A stretch of 64,000 bases of DNA, taken from positions 22,853,538 through 22,917,537 of the forward strand of contig CM077152.1 in assembly GCA_039583875.1 (NCBI GenBank), given 5' to 3'. The position numbers and the translations under genes are program-made. The notes under the pieces were generated by a model. It was not told the DNA's origin. It saw only the letters and a program-made list of their open reading frames with translations, and searched no databases. The DNA comes from Platanthera guangdongensis (Eukaryota > Streptophyta > Magnoliopsida > Asparagales > Orchidaceae). Shown piece by piece: positions 1 through 9,968 of this stretch (positions within the stretch are counted from its first letter, which is position 1; every line of letters starts with the position of its first letter).

Positions 1-48
1 TTTAGATATTTGCACACCAAACATATAATTGCACACCAAAATCAGATG
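1..48 (+). repeat. Left terminal inverted repeat of the MULE
   Basis: AT-rich end with two GCACACCAAA motifs 19 bp apart. It pairs in inverted orientation with 5714-5761. It may begin before the window. Confidence 0.65.
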
Positions 49-580
49 TTTAAAATGAGTGCAATTTAAATTACAAAACCACTTAGTGGGCAATTTCAAG
101 ACCAAAAAATACAAGAAATTTGTAGCAGTTGTTTGGACAAAAATTAAGTTAACAAACATAAGATTTGTAACAGTCCATTAGACAAAATGAGTTAGCCAAC
201 TCTTAAAGAACCACTATTGTAGCATTTCACATCAATTTTTTAAAAAACTGGAGCTCAATTTCTTTTCAATTGTGTCGACCTGCATATGTTAAATTTATAT
301 AACAATTTTAGTATGAATCACGTGACATAAAAAACAAGATATACAATATTATATCTCTACCTATTGTTTTACTTCTTTGCGATGAACATCCAAATGTAAA
401 TGTGATATTCCAAATATCTGCACAAAAACTTTTATATTAGCATTATAATAAAACTTAAGTGTTAGTAAGAATGATTGATAATAAAAAGTTTACCTCATAT
501 CAGAGATCCGCCAAATTAATTACTTCTTCATCTTGTTTCTTGTCGTGCAGAACTCTATCGCTTGAGATGTAATTAAAGTC
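49..580. other. MULE 3' non-coding region
   Basis: AT-rich sequence between the left TIR and the stop of the OTU ORF. No ORF or recognisable motif is seen. It is presumably the 3' UTR of the minus-strand transcript. Confidence 0.5.
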
Positions 581-1327
581 TCACTCATCTGTTACTGGAT
601 CATGATATCTCGTCCACATAGAGATCACTGGCGGTAGCGGGCAACCATCGCACATCAACAAGTGAATGTAGTGGTTATTATTGACAAATCCAATAAAGAT
701 AGTCTTTCGGCTTATTGGAGGGGAAGTGTGTAAAGGTAGAAATGTGAAAGACTGAAATTTTGAGTAATGAACTACCGCCACATTATAACATGATGCAATC
801 ACCAATCTCATGTCTGGCATTGACATCCATTTGTCCAACGGAGCTGACACTAAAGTACAATCCAAAGATAACAATAGTTCTGCACGTCTCACATTTCTAA
901 ATAGATTGTTGTATTGAATTTCATGACTTTTCATCTCTTCTGCTAAGTCCTTTCGCATTTGAAACCAATTTTCACCCATATGTAGTGCATTGCTCACCAC
1001 TCGATAGCCACAATGTCCATCACCAACTACATTTATTGCATCCGTTATATGAGTAGATATATGTGTAGGCATTTTCGTGCGGATGCATTCAAGAAACCTA
1101 CTTGTACTCACACTTCTTCTTGCAATCAACTTCTTTGCTTTTGGGGGAAGGTTTTGTTCCTTTTTAAAGACATGTTCAAACAAAGAAAGCTCTCTTTTTG
1201 TAGATTTGTATTCCGCCATATTTTTTTTATAACTTCCACGTGGTCTTCCTTTTAATCTAAAGGGTACCAGCGGTTCTTTTGTTTGAGTTATGGTAGGTTC
1301 CATTATCTCATGCAACTTTTGTTTCAT
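581..1327 (-). CDS. OTU-like cysteine protease ORF carried by the MULE
   Basis: An uninterrupted 248-codon frame. Residues ~100-110 contain the OTU nucleophile box V-G-D-G-H-C-G-Y (Asp103, Cys106), and the catalytic histidine context N-N-N-H-Y lies at ~216-220, so the Asp/Cys/His set is visible. An AT-hook-like K-G-R-P-R-G stretch lies at ~26-31, suggesting DNA contact. OTU domains remove ubiquitin or ubiquitin-like modifiers; plant MULEs carrying protease domains are known, and the role in transposition is inferred. The frame starts 10 nt after the transposase frame ends, so it may originally have been the C-terminal part of one fused transposase-OTU protein. It is the only intact frame in this element. 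A fused or spliced upstream start cannot be excluded. Confidence 0.7.
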   Translation of the reverse strand: MKQKLHEIMEPTITQTKEPLVPFRLKGRPRGSYKKNMAEYKSTKRELSLFEHVFKKEQNLPPKAKKLIARRSVSTSRFLECIRTKMPTHISTHITDAINVVGDGHCGYRVVSNALHMGENWFQMRKDLAEEMKSHEIQYNNLFRNVRRAELLLSLDCTLVSAPLDKWMSMPDMRLVIASCYNVAVVHYSKFQSFTFLPLHTSPPISRKTIFIGFVNNNHYIHLLMCDGCPLPPVISMWTRYHDPVTDE

Positions 1328-2964
1328 CTCATTTTGTTAAGCATCAGGTATACTATTGTATTGCTTTAGTAAACCGTCCAACACAACTTCTATTATATTC
1401 AATGAGTCATTCTCCTCTTTTATTTGATTTGCACTAGATGTTGTAGCTTTCAAGGTTAGTTGTCTCCAATGTTTATGCACCGTCCATAATGGAAATGCAG
1501 CATATTGATTCATATAAATCACTAATTCATGAGAACAAGGCAAACCCATTGTATACCTTACTTTGTGTAAACATTCTGCAGATGTCGGATGACCACTCTT
1601 CACCATTTCTTCTTCATTCTTTATTATGTCTAGTGTCGCAATCGAAACAAAACTAATCAAATTTGTATATAGTGGTCCTCTAAAACCGGTGTTTACTTGT
1701 ATCGAACTTTGCCCAAAAGAATGATTAATCTCAGTGTGTTGTAGATTTAGTATTTGATCAAATGTTTTCCAAATAGAGGTTAAATTACAAACAGATACTT
1801 CTAAAATCCTCTTAAGGTGGCTATGTCCGCTTTTCACATGGTTGGTGGTTGAGTTTCCAAAATGCAATAAGTTGTCAATCCAAGCTGATACAAAGTACTC
1901 TCTGTATGGTTCTATCCAAGTTGTCATCACATAATTTACAACGTTAGGATATTTTTCTGAGTACTTAGCTAATATAACATTCAAATGCATGTTGTAATCA
2001 CTAATAGTTGGTGAGTACACCGACGTTTGTCATTTTTGTAAAAACACTTCATATTCCTTACCATCCTTGAAAAACTTCTTGCAATGTGCTAAAATATTGC
2101 GGCTAATGTGCACCTGACATGATAAAAATTTTATTTTAAGAAAAATTACTTTTATGGCATTCAATAAGTCGACTTCCCTATCAACCACCATTACATTGGG
2201 CAAAGAAGTTGCGTCCAGTGTACTTTTAAAACAATCCAAAGCCCATTTATAGCTACCTTCAGTTTCATTTGATAGAAAAGCAAATGATGAAAAGAATGTC
2301 ATATTGGTAGATGTCAAACCAACAATGGACAGTAAAGGTAATCTATAATGAATCGTCTTATAAGTGCAATTAATGATAAAACATCCGGAAACATATTCCT
2401 GAGCTGAATGGAAGTAGGATGTGCAAAACATAAGCTATCCAAATTATTAATAACATGGTTGACATGATTATAACTAATATACTTTGCATCTCTAATGCAC
2501 TTATATAAGAACTGAATAGAGGTTACACCTTGCAACTCTTTATTGTACAACTTATTCTTCTCATTGTAAATAGTTATCATCACAGAAGAATTTGTTGGAT
2601 TTCTCTTTTTTAAGGTGGACAAAATTTTTTCTAGGCTTTACGCCGGAAGCATACATTTTCTCAATAATCTTCTGCTCATTTTCATTTAGCCTTGCAAGGT
2701 AACTGTGTGCCTCAAGATATACAAATTCATGATTATGCACACCATATTTGACCACAACTTTCCATTCATCCGCACAAGAAAATTTTTGGCAAGTAAGGAA
2801 AAGTGCATTGACACATTTTGAAACTTGTTTTTCTTTTTTTTTTCTCACAACCCTTTGAATGTTGATTATCACGTTGAGAACCACCCCTATCACAACCTAG
2901 AAAAACCCTTGGTTTAGGTCTTCCATCAAGCTTATATGCTCTATGTTGAAGACAAAATGACCTC
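1328..2964 (-). pseudogene. MULE transposase (FAR1-like), central and C-terminal part, frameshifted
   Basis: Successive minus-strand frames read as one MULE protein. 2964-2770 has the FAR1-like L-G-C-D-R-G-G box and a Cys-rich zinc-chelating patch. 2893-2561 continues with W-K-V-V-V and H-N-H-E, then the A-R-L-N-E-N-E-Q region. 2431-2030 has the transposase core with the V-M-V-V-D-R-E acidic motif and C-Q-V-H. 2020-1337 has the C-terminal region ending with a SWIM-type G-L-P-C-S-H-E (CxH). The frame changes at about 2770, 2600, 2400 and 2025, so it cannot be translated as it stands. In intact relatives this enzyme binds the TIRs and performs DDE cut-and-paste in the nucleus. The N-terminus lies at 4936-5101, beyond an insertion. 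Confidence 0.8.
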
Positions 2965-4126
2965 TGTGGAGTTCGGGGTCCCAAAATAGGGGTGACCGCG
3001 CACCTACTACCCTCAAGCGAACGATCTAGGCACAAGATTAGGAACACAAGGGACAGACCCAAGGTCTCAGCGTGGAGGACCCACCGCATACCCGGAAGAC
3101 TAACAAACTCTTCCCCTCCCAAGCCAAAGGCTGATCTAAGACACCTTCGGAGGGCGCTCTCGGCCGACCGAAATATCTAAGGAGGATCTCGAGATCGACT
3201 CTCTCTTATCCAGATGTGTCTTCTTGGGTCTACACGAAATGCTCCTCACCCGCTCTACTAATAGCGCAAACTCGCCGAGCAATGCCACGACACGCTGCCC
3301 AAACTGGGCCACTAACAGCGTAATTCCGCTATTCTGACTGGCTGTCAACAGGCCACGAGGGGCTTCCCGACAACTATACCTCGGGGCCCCCACGGGGCGA
3401 GCGGTTCACGAGAACACCGCCCATCTAAAACGAGGAAGAAAGCTACACATCCTCAGAGTATCATAGATATTAAAAGAATATTACAGGAATATGAATTTCA
3501 TACTTCGGCACGCAGGCCGGCAATATAAACAAAAAAGGCCTTCGAGGGCCGGCACAAGCTTGGGCTTAAGCCCGCTACTCCCCGCCTGGTACTGCAACAC
3601 CTGTACGCCAACGTCTCGACAAGCGGCGGTCAGCTAAACTCAAGTTGGTTAACATAAGTATTGCACATACCCCTTTTTCGGGGCTATGGTGCGCATTCCC
3701 TACAAATGGAAAATATACAACTTCCTCGGAGTCTTCTCCGGGAACCCCAGAACATCACCAATCCGGCTCACACGTCCAGATGGGCTTCACACATTATGCC
3801 TAAACCCGTACTCACGCTTCCGGGTGCTAACACAGTTAATTGCGGGGACGTACACGTCAACCCGTCGGAGAGCTCCCTTCCCCCACCCGTTGGTGGAGAG
3901 GGGCTTCCATGCAAATATGGAAACTGAGGGCTTCACATGCACAAGTAGAAATTTCTTTACCCTTGACTCGTGTTTGTCGGAGCAGCAACCACGCTCACTG
4001 CCCGAGGCTCCACGTCTAGCGTCTGTAGTGGTTGTCCATGCTCGGATCCGACTACCGTGGGAGAGTTAAAAGCTTCAAATGATTTTTCCCCTCCATGGCC
4101 GAGCCTCTCCATGGCCGACCGTGCTC

Positions 4127-4215
4127 CAAGTGGCCGACCGCTGCTGTACGAGGCCGATCCCGGCTCCAAGTGGTCGTACAATGTTGTATGAGGCCGATCC
4201 CGGCTCCAAGTGGCC
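4127..4215. repeat. Short tandem duplication in the solo-LTR-like insertion
   Basis: Two to three copies of a roughly 42-bp unit with the core GAGGCCGATCCCGGCTCC, the last two differing at a few positions. Confidence 0.6.
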
Positions 4216-4697
4216 GGCCTCTGCCCTAGGCGGCGACGGGAGGAAAGAAGGGAGGCGACGTCGGGCTCTGTTGCAGGCCGGCGGGACAGAGAGAGAGAGA
4301 CGGGGTTGGGGCTGCTTTGCTTAGGCGGCAGCGGCGGGGAGAGGGATGCAGGGGCGGGCGGCTATGGTAGGCGGCCGGAGAGAGGGAAAGGGGGCGGACG
4401 ACTGCTGTTGCTTTTGCTCAAGGCCAAAAGTGAGAGAGAGAGAGGGGAGGGGGGGGGGGGTGTTGCGGCTGTTCTTCCAGGCCGAATAGAGAGGAAGGCG
4501 GCCAGGGTTGGGCTGTTGTTGGTCGACGGGAGAGGAGAAGAGGAGGGGCGCGACTGTCTGCCCCCCCCCCTGGCCGAACCCTAGCCCCGAGCTTTCCGAA
4601 TCCCGATCCCCCTTTTTATCTTTTTTCCGCTGCTGTGCTGTACCGACCTCTCCCACCTCCTTCCCATTTCTTCTTCCTAACTATGTATATATAATAT

Positions 4698-4703
<6 letters not shown>

Positions 4704-4752
<49 letters not shown>
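4704..4752. repeat. (TA)n microsatellite
   Basis: About 49 bp of uninterrupted TA dinucleotides, a probable replication-slippage site inside the insertion. Confidence 0.95.
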
Positions 4753-4759
<7 letters not shown>

Positions 4760-4935
4760 ATACATATATAAAAATATATATATATGTTTAAAGCCTATAC
4801 AAGTAAAATCTCTGCACGCACGCATGAGGACCCGCACGAGTTCGAACGGGGCTGCACCAAAATGTCGCTCATAGTATGTCTCTGGCCCGCTAATTGGGGA
4901 GGGTCTCACTTGGCCGGATACGGGGTTGTACACTC

Positions 4936-5101
4936 TATGTATAACAACAACAAATCCAACTTGTTTAGCAACATTACGAGCCTACTTAACAAGGTCATCT
5001 TTGCTAGGAAAAATTGTATCTTTCACAAAGTGAACCCCGACATCTATTGAGATCGTTCTACATTTGTGCTCAACAATCGATAATGCATGCTCCACATTCA
5101 T
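4936..5101 (-). pseudogene. MULE transposase, N-terminal piece (separated by insertion)
   Basis: The minus frame starts at a Met (5101-5099), a few bases after an acceptor-like T-rich tract ending in AG. It runs through a D-T-I-F-P-S-K-D-D-L-V-K segment, an in-frame TAG near 4983 where the family usually has Trp, then A-R-N-V-A-K-Q-V-G-F-V-V-V-I-H-R. This is the characteristic N-terminal block of FAR1/MULE transposases, just before the zinc-chelating patch. The continuation lies about 2 kb away, past the solo-LTR-like insertion, showing that the insertion is younger than the MULE. The stop and the split make the transposase non-functional here. Confidence 0.75.
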
Positions 5102-5713
5102 TTTAATCTAAAAAAACAAAAAAAATTTGAAAAACAACATAACATAATCAAAGTGATCACAAATGTACAACCCTAAAACCAAAAATAATGTTCTACAATC
5201 GAAAAAAATGAGATACAAATATAACATGAACATTATACCTTGATAAATGTTGGCTAAGTCCAATAGAAGAGAAGCACCTTCGGATTGGAGGAGAAACAAC
5301 AATCTGGAGAAAAAATCCGCACAAAGTTAGAAACCCTAACCACATGGAGAGCCTTAAATCCTAAAAAAGATACACGGGAGAGAAGATTTTGAACTCTTAC
5401 AGGTAATCTCTCTGATTTTTCCGGCAAAATAGGCAGCATGCGGTGCGATTTAGGGCTTCGGCGAGAGAGGGAGGAAGAACGATTCGGGCGGCCGCAGAAC
5501 GCGAAAACAGGGAAGATGCCGATAGCGGGTTGTGCTGGGATAGAATCCGACCGGCCTCCTGCAATTTCGCGGCGAAATAGGCCGCCGGCGGTGGGTCTTC
5601 GGGCAACGGCGAGCGGGGGAAGCGGAGGGATGCGGGCGGCTGCAGTTCGGAAAATGAAAAAAGCCGGTGTGCGGGTATTGGTAGAAGAAATTAGGTTTTA
5701 AGTTCTTAAGATC
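5102..5713 (-). other. MULE 5' leader / promoter region
   Basis: Non-coding stretch between the transposase start and the right TIR. The part near 5290-5460 is GC-richer and resembles a plant 5' UTR. A T-rich tract ending TTTTTTTAG just before the start codon suggests a leader intron. Nothing else was recognised. Confidence 0.4.
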
Positions 5714-5761
5714 GATTTTTTTGGTGTGCCTATAACCAAATTTGATGTGCCTATAACAGCA
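5714..5761 (-). repeat. Right terminal inverted repeat of the MULE
   Basis: Carries TTTGGTGTGC and TTTGATGTGC 21 bp apart, the inverse of the paired motif at the left end. It directly borders copia LTR sequence. Confidence 0.65.
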
Positions 5762-6264
5762 CTCTAAAAAAAGAGAAAACAATGGCCGGCTTCTTCCCGA
5801 TGAGATCAAGGATACGGCTGCCGTGCGAAATCAAGGAGGAGATGGGCGTTCTCTTTTCCGATCTTCAGAGAGCCGGTGATCCTCCTCCCCGCCATCCTCG
5901 GCATTTTCCAGACGGGAGAAAGCAGCGGCGGTTACTTCGGCTAGGAGGGTTAGATCTCTCGCTCGTGGAGATCTTGGGTGGTCGGTGGCGTCTTGAACGC
6001 CGGCGAGTATAGGGGCTGATTGTGATTCTTGGCGCTCCAGGTTCTGTTTCTCATTGTTGTAAACACTCCAATTGAAATTATAGTGGATCTTTTCTGGCGC
6101 TCTCCTCGTGGATGTAGGAGCTTCTCTCCAAACCACGTATATTTTGTGTCGTCTGCGACTGTGTGTGCTTGATTTTATTTCTGTATTTTTATCTCGATTT
6201 TGTGGTCGTTGTTATTGCGTTGTGCGCTCCGCGGTGATTGGAAATCAGTGCGGTTTTCATAACA
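5762..6264 (+). repeat. 5' LTR of the Tork-like copia (5'-truncated by MULE)
   Basis: Matches 11106-11616 over about 500 bp and ends with the same CATAACA. The corresponding first part of the 3' LTR (10961-11105) is absent here, replaced by the MULE end. Confidence 0.9.
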
Positions 6265-6266
6265 AT

Positions 6267-6279
6267 TGGTATCAGAGGC
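6267..6279 (+). other. Primer-binding site, tRNA-iMet type
   Basis: TGGTATCAGAGGC, two bases after the LTR; one extra G relative to the usual TGGTATCAGAGC. Confidence 0.85.
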
Positions 6280-6312
6280 AGTTCTGGTTCTCGAAAAACC
6301 CTAAGCGACGCG

Positions 6313-7130
6313 ATGACGACAAAATTTGAGATTCCGAAGTACGATGGCAAGATTGATTTTGGTATGTGGCAGAAACGGATCAAAGCAGTTCTCGTTCAAC
6401 AATGTCTCCATAAAGCGCTCATTGGCAAGGAGAAGTCTGGGAAGGAGGGCGACGAATGAGAAGAATTGGATCTGAAGGCCATCAGTACAATTCAGTTGTG
6501 CCTAGCAGACGAGGTGATGTATAATGTAGTCGACGCGAGACTACAACAGATCTGTGGAAAAATTTGGAGGAGCTTTACATGTCCAAGTCACTCACGAACA
6601 AACTCTATGTTAAGAAGCAGTTATACAACTTGAGGATGTTCGAGAGTGCTTAGTTGCTGGAGCATATGAATGTGTTCAACAAACTCATTTCTCAGTTGCG
6701 CAGTATGGATGTGAAAGTTAAGGAAGAAGACCATGCTTTTCTTCTATTGTCTTCGTTGCCGAAGTCCTTTGATCACTTGGTCACCACGAACCTTTTTGGG
6801 AAGGACACCCTGAAGATGGAAGAGGTGATGACTACGATGTTGTCTAATGAAACGAGAAGCAAGTCAGGTTCTAGCACCGGGGAGGGTCTACTGGTGAAGA
6901 GCAATGACTCGGTCAGAGGCAGATTAGAGATAGAGGCAAGAAGGGAAACAGACCCAAGTCCAAGTCCAGAAGCCGAAACAACAAGTGTCACTACTGCAAG
7001 GAAGAGAGACATTGAAAAAATAATTGTCCGAAGAAGAAGCTCAAGGAGAGGACTCAAGAGCCACAACAGACTGTGGTGGCATCTGATAATGAGAGCGATG
7101 CTGACGTTCTTCATGTCTCACCCAGTCTCG
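6313..7130 (+). pseudogene. copia gag (broken)
   Basis: The ATG is followed by T-K-F-E-I-P-K-Y-D-G-K-I-D-F-G-M-W, a typical copia Gag N-terminus. A TGA follows 48 codons, and a frameshift occurs near 6540. After a stop near 6650 the frame resumes with L-L-L-S-S-L-P-K-S-F-D-H-L-V, the UBN2-type core, and then an Arg/Lys-rich nucleocapsid segment (6900-7060) in which only part of a zinc knuckle can be followed. Gag would form the cytoplasmic virus-like particle that packages the element RNA. At least two stops and one or two frameshifts make it inactive. Confidence 0.8.
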
Positions 7131-8411
7131 ACACCACAGACGCATGAATCATGGATACTGGATGCTCATATCACATGTGCCTGAATAAATAATAGTTCTA
7201 TAGCTTCAGGCAATGTGACGGTGGTCGTGTTTTGATGGGAAACAACTCAGAGTGCAGAACGATGGGGATTGACAACATCAGAATCAAGATGTTCGATGGA
7301 ACCGCTAGAACGCTTACAGATGTCAGATTCGTGCCAGATCTAAGAAAAAGCCTGATTTCTTTAGGCACTCTAGAGGTGGCCGGATATTCCTACATTGGTG
7401 ATGACGACTATTTGAAGGTCAAGAAAGACGCTCTAGTTGTGATGAAAGGTGAGCGCTCAGGTACGTTGTATAGATTGATCGGTACTACAATAGTTGGAGA
7501 TGCAGCAGTTTCTACATCAACAGATGAGGATTCCTCTCTGCTATGGCATGCTAGGCTTGGCCACATGAGCGAGAGAGGACTGTTGGAGCTGCACAAGAAA
7601 GGACCGTTGAAAGGAGTAAAATCGTGCAAGCTTGACTTCTGTGAGACGTGCATTCTCGGGAAACAATACAAAGTAAAATTTGTGACATCGAGCAAGCGCA
7701 GTAAGCAGATCTTGAAGTATGTTCACTCAGATGTTTGGGGGCCAGCCCCAGAGCCATCACTTGGAGGTGTCAGGTATTTCGTGACCTTTATCGATGATTT
7801 CTCAAGAAAGGTATGAATCTACTTTCTCAAGCATAAGTCTGAGGTATTCGAGAAGTTCAAGATCTGGAAGACCAAAGTGGAAAAGCAGACCGGGCAGAAG
7901 GTGAAATACCTCAGATCTGATAATGGCAGTGAATATGCCTCAGTAGAGTTTCAGGCATATTGCAGTCAGGAGGGCATCACTCGCCATCTCACCATTCCAG
8001 TACACCGCAACAGAACGACGTCGCAGAAAGGATGATAGAACATTGATGGAGAGAGCTCGATGCATGCGTCTATTTGCCGGCCTACCAAAGTCTTTCTGGG
8101 CCGAAGCTATCAATACGACATGCTATCTAGTGAATCGGTCTCCATTAATGTCACTAGATCTGAAGTCTCCACAAGAATTATGGTCAGGTAAATTTTTTGA
8201 TTATTCTAATATTCATATTTTTGGATGTCATGTCTACACATTCCTGCAGGATTCAAAAAAGACAAAGCTTGATGCTAAGTCTAAGAAGTGCATCTTTCTG
8301 GGCCATAAGGCCGGCACTAAAGGGTTCAAGCTGTGGAACCCTGAAATCAAGAAGGTCGAGCTGAAGCGCGATATAGTCTTTGATGAGACTTCTATGCTAA
8401 GGAAGTTTTAG
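7131..8411 (+). pseudogene. copia protease and integrase (broken)
   Basis: A remnant of the aspartic protease (W-I-L-D near 7155, truncated active site) is followed by the GAG-pre-integrase H-A-R-L-G-H-M block at ~7548 with the C-E-T-C-I-L-G-K zinc motif. The integrase core follows: S-D-V-W-G-P, F-V-T-F-I-D-D-F-S-R at ~7780 and R-S-D-N-G-S-E-Y at ~7915. The C-terminal part (8043-8411) has F-W-A-E-A-I-N-T and C-I-F-L-G-H. A TGA at ~7815, a frameshift near 8010 and a further stop break the frame. In an intact element the integrase inserts cDNA into the nuclear genome. Confidence 0.85.
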
Positions 8412-9182
8412 TCTCATATTAAAGAGGTAGAGAAGACTCTAGAATCACCAGTGGAGGTGGAGCTAGATGGCAATGCCAAAGCAGACATTCATAACGATTC
8501 CTCCGACTCGGAGGAGACAGATGTTGTTCAACCTATTGAAGCAATCATACTCAATTGCCAGAGGAAAGGCAAGGAGAGAGGTCATACTGCCTCTCAGGCT
8601 ACACGACACTATAGCATATGCTTTTCATGTGATCTCCTCAGACCCTTGTTCTTACCGAGAAGCTATAGAGAGCAGAGATTGTTCTCAGTGGAAAGCGGCT
8701 ATGGTGGAAGAGATGAAATCCCTTCAGAAGAACAAGACTTGTGACTTGGTTAGTCTTCCTAAAGGGGCTAAGGCAATCAGTTCCAAATGGGTGTTTAGAA
8801 AAAAGGAGTCCACATCAGGGAAGGATCAGTGGAGATACAAGGCCAGATTTGTAGTGAAAGGGGTTCGCGTAGAAGAAGGGAGTCGATTTTGAAGAGTTCT
8901 TCTCACCAGTGGTGAAACATTGTTCCATTCAGGTGCTACTCGCCATGGTAGCTATGTGGGACATGCAGCTGGAGTAGATGGACGTAAAGACTTTTTCATC
9001 ACGACAGCCTAGAGGAGGAGATCTACATACTGTAGTCTGAAGGGTTCGTTCGACCTAGTGATGAGAAAAAGGTGTGCAAGCTGAAAAGGTCTCTCTACGG
9101 TTTGAAGCAGGCTCGGAGGATGTGGTACAAGAGGTTCGACACTTTTATGACATGACACTGCTACAATAGAAGCCAGTACGAC
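8412..9182 (+). pseudogene. copia reverse transcriptase, N-terminal part (broken)
   Basis: After the integrase-RT linker the RT begins with W-K-A-A-M-V-E-E-M-K-S-L at ~8693 and continues S-K-W-V-F-R-K-K, Y-K-A-R-F-V-V-K-G, and L-K-R-S-L-Y-G-L-K-Q-A-R at ~9080. Frameshifts near 8700 and 8870-8890 and several stops are present. The coding sequence stops within an N-R-S-Q-Y-D context, where the solo LTR (9183-9968) is inserted, and resumes on the other side. Confidence 0.8.
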
Positions 9183-9968
9183 TGATGTGTCGATCGTTAC
9201 CCTTGAAGATCGCTTCGGTGCCGTGAAGTAGCCGGATGGAAGTCACCGCCTCGGCTTTGCCTTCACGAATCTGCTCTCAGATCTTCAATCTGCACTCTGC
9301 AGCTCCTCCAGCAGCTGACTTCCCTTCTTTCTTCCCTCCCCTTGCTCTCCCTTTCTCCTTCTCTCTCTTGAAATGAAATGGAGAAGAAGGATATGAAGAG
9401 GAAGGGTTTTTATCCTATTTTCTCGGCCTTTATCCACATGGAGAAGCCTGCACCACTGGATCCAAGATCAGGGAATCGAACGGCTCAGAATTGTCCAAAA
9501 AAGTCTGAACACGGCCTGACACGCACTGTGGCACGCTCGTGTCACTTATGCGGCAGCCCACCGACTCAACTCCAGCCAATACACGGTCGTGTGACACGTC
9601 CGTGTCACGACCTACACGCTCGTGTCATGCCTGACACGCCCGTGTTGACCACCAGTGTACTTCACTCAGCACCATTTCAATTTCTCCCGAGAGACACACG
9701 ACCCTAGGATACGCCCGTGTCCTAGGTCGTGTGCACCTGGACACACTCGTGTCCCGCAACACACAGATTCCTGCCGAAAATCCATGCGGGACACGGCCTG
9801 TGACACGCCCGTGTCACAGGCCGTGTACCCTGCATTCGACGATCGTCGACCCAAAATTCGTCGACCACAAGCCCAACTCCTCAAGCCAAACCTGACACGC
9901 CCTGGGACACGCCCGTGTCCCAGGCCGTGTCACCCAACCTGAACCCAAATTGACTTTGGGGTGGTACA
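9183..9968 (+). mobile_element. Solo LTR (gypsy-type) inside copia RT
   Basis: Starts TGATGTGTCG and ends GGTGGTACA. It is flanked by ACGAC (9178-9182) and ACGTC (9969-9973), a 5-bp target duplication with one mismatch. The copia RT frame continues across it (N-R-S-Q-Y-D / Y-Y-R-F), which confirms insertion. It consists of 786 bp with no coding content and holds several long hairpins built on GACACG-CC-CGTGTC. Strand is assigned from TG..CA only and could be either. Confidence 0.85.
9791..9826. repeat. Perfect 17-bp inverted repeat with 2-nt spacer
   Basis: Arms 9791-9807 and 9810-9826 are exact reverse complements separated by CC. Weaker versions around the same CGTGT core occur near 9583-9615, 9699-9735 and 9895-9930. 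Confidence 0.95.

Larger units (their letters stand above)
2965..4932 (-). mobile_element. Solo-LTR-like insertion splitting the MULE transposase
   Basis: The sequence begins TG and ends CA on either strand, with CTC (CTCT if shifted by 1 bp) repeated at both edges. It separates two parts of one transposase: the frame ending G-F-V-V-V-I-H-R at 4936 resumes at about 2964. No PBS, polypurine tract or coding motif is seen inside, so a solo LTR of an unknown gypsy-type element fits best. The 3-4 bp duplication is shorter than the usual 5 bp, so a different element class is possible. The interior is GC-rich on the left and has a (TA)n tract on the right. Confidence 0.55.
1..5761 (-). mobile_element. 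Mutator-like element (MULE) with FAR1-type transposase and OTU ORF
   Basis: A class II element read on the minus strand. The two ends carry inverted copies of a paired motif: GCACACCAAA occurs twice near the left edge (12-21, 31-40), and its complement occurs twice at the right end (5720-5729, and 5741-5750 with one change). Between them lie a FAR1/MULE transposase pseudogene and an OTU-domain ORF. The left end coincides with the window edge, so the TIR and the 9-11 bp target duplication cannot be completed. The right end directly abuts a copia LTR that lacks its first ~145 bp, so the MULE probably inserted into that LTR. A solo-LTR-like sequence later split the transposase gene. TIR identity is modest, so the exact termini are approximate. 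Confidence 0.8.

Noticed and set aside
1013..1255. 80-codon plus frame
   Set aside because: Shadow of the OTU ORF on the opposite strand.
4079..4753. Overlapping Gly/Arg-rich frames on both strands
   Set aside because: They arise from GC-rich low-complexity sequence and the (TA)n tract; no domain, and they lie inside a solo-LTR-like insertion.
9378..9942. Frames of ~100 codons in the solo LTR
   Set aside because: They are translations of the CGTGT hairpin repeats, readable on both strands.
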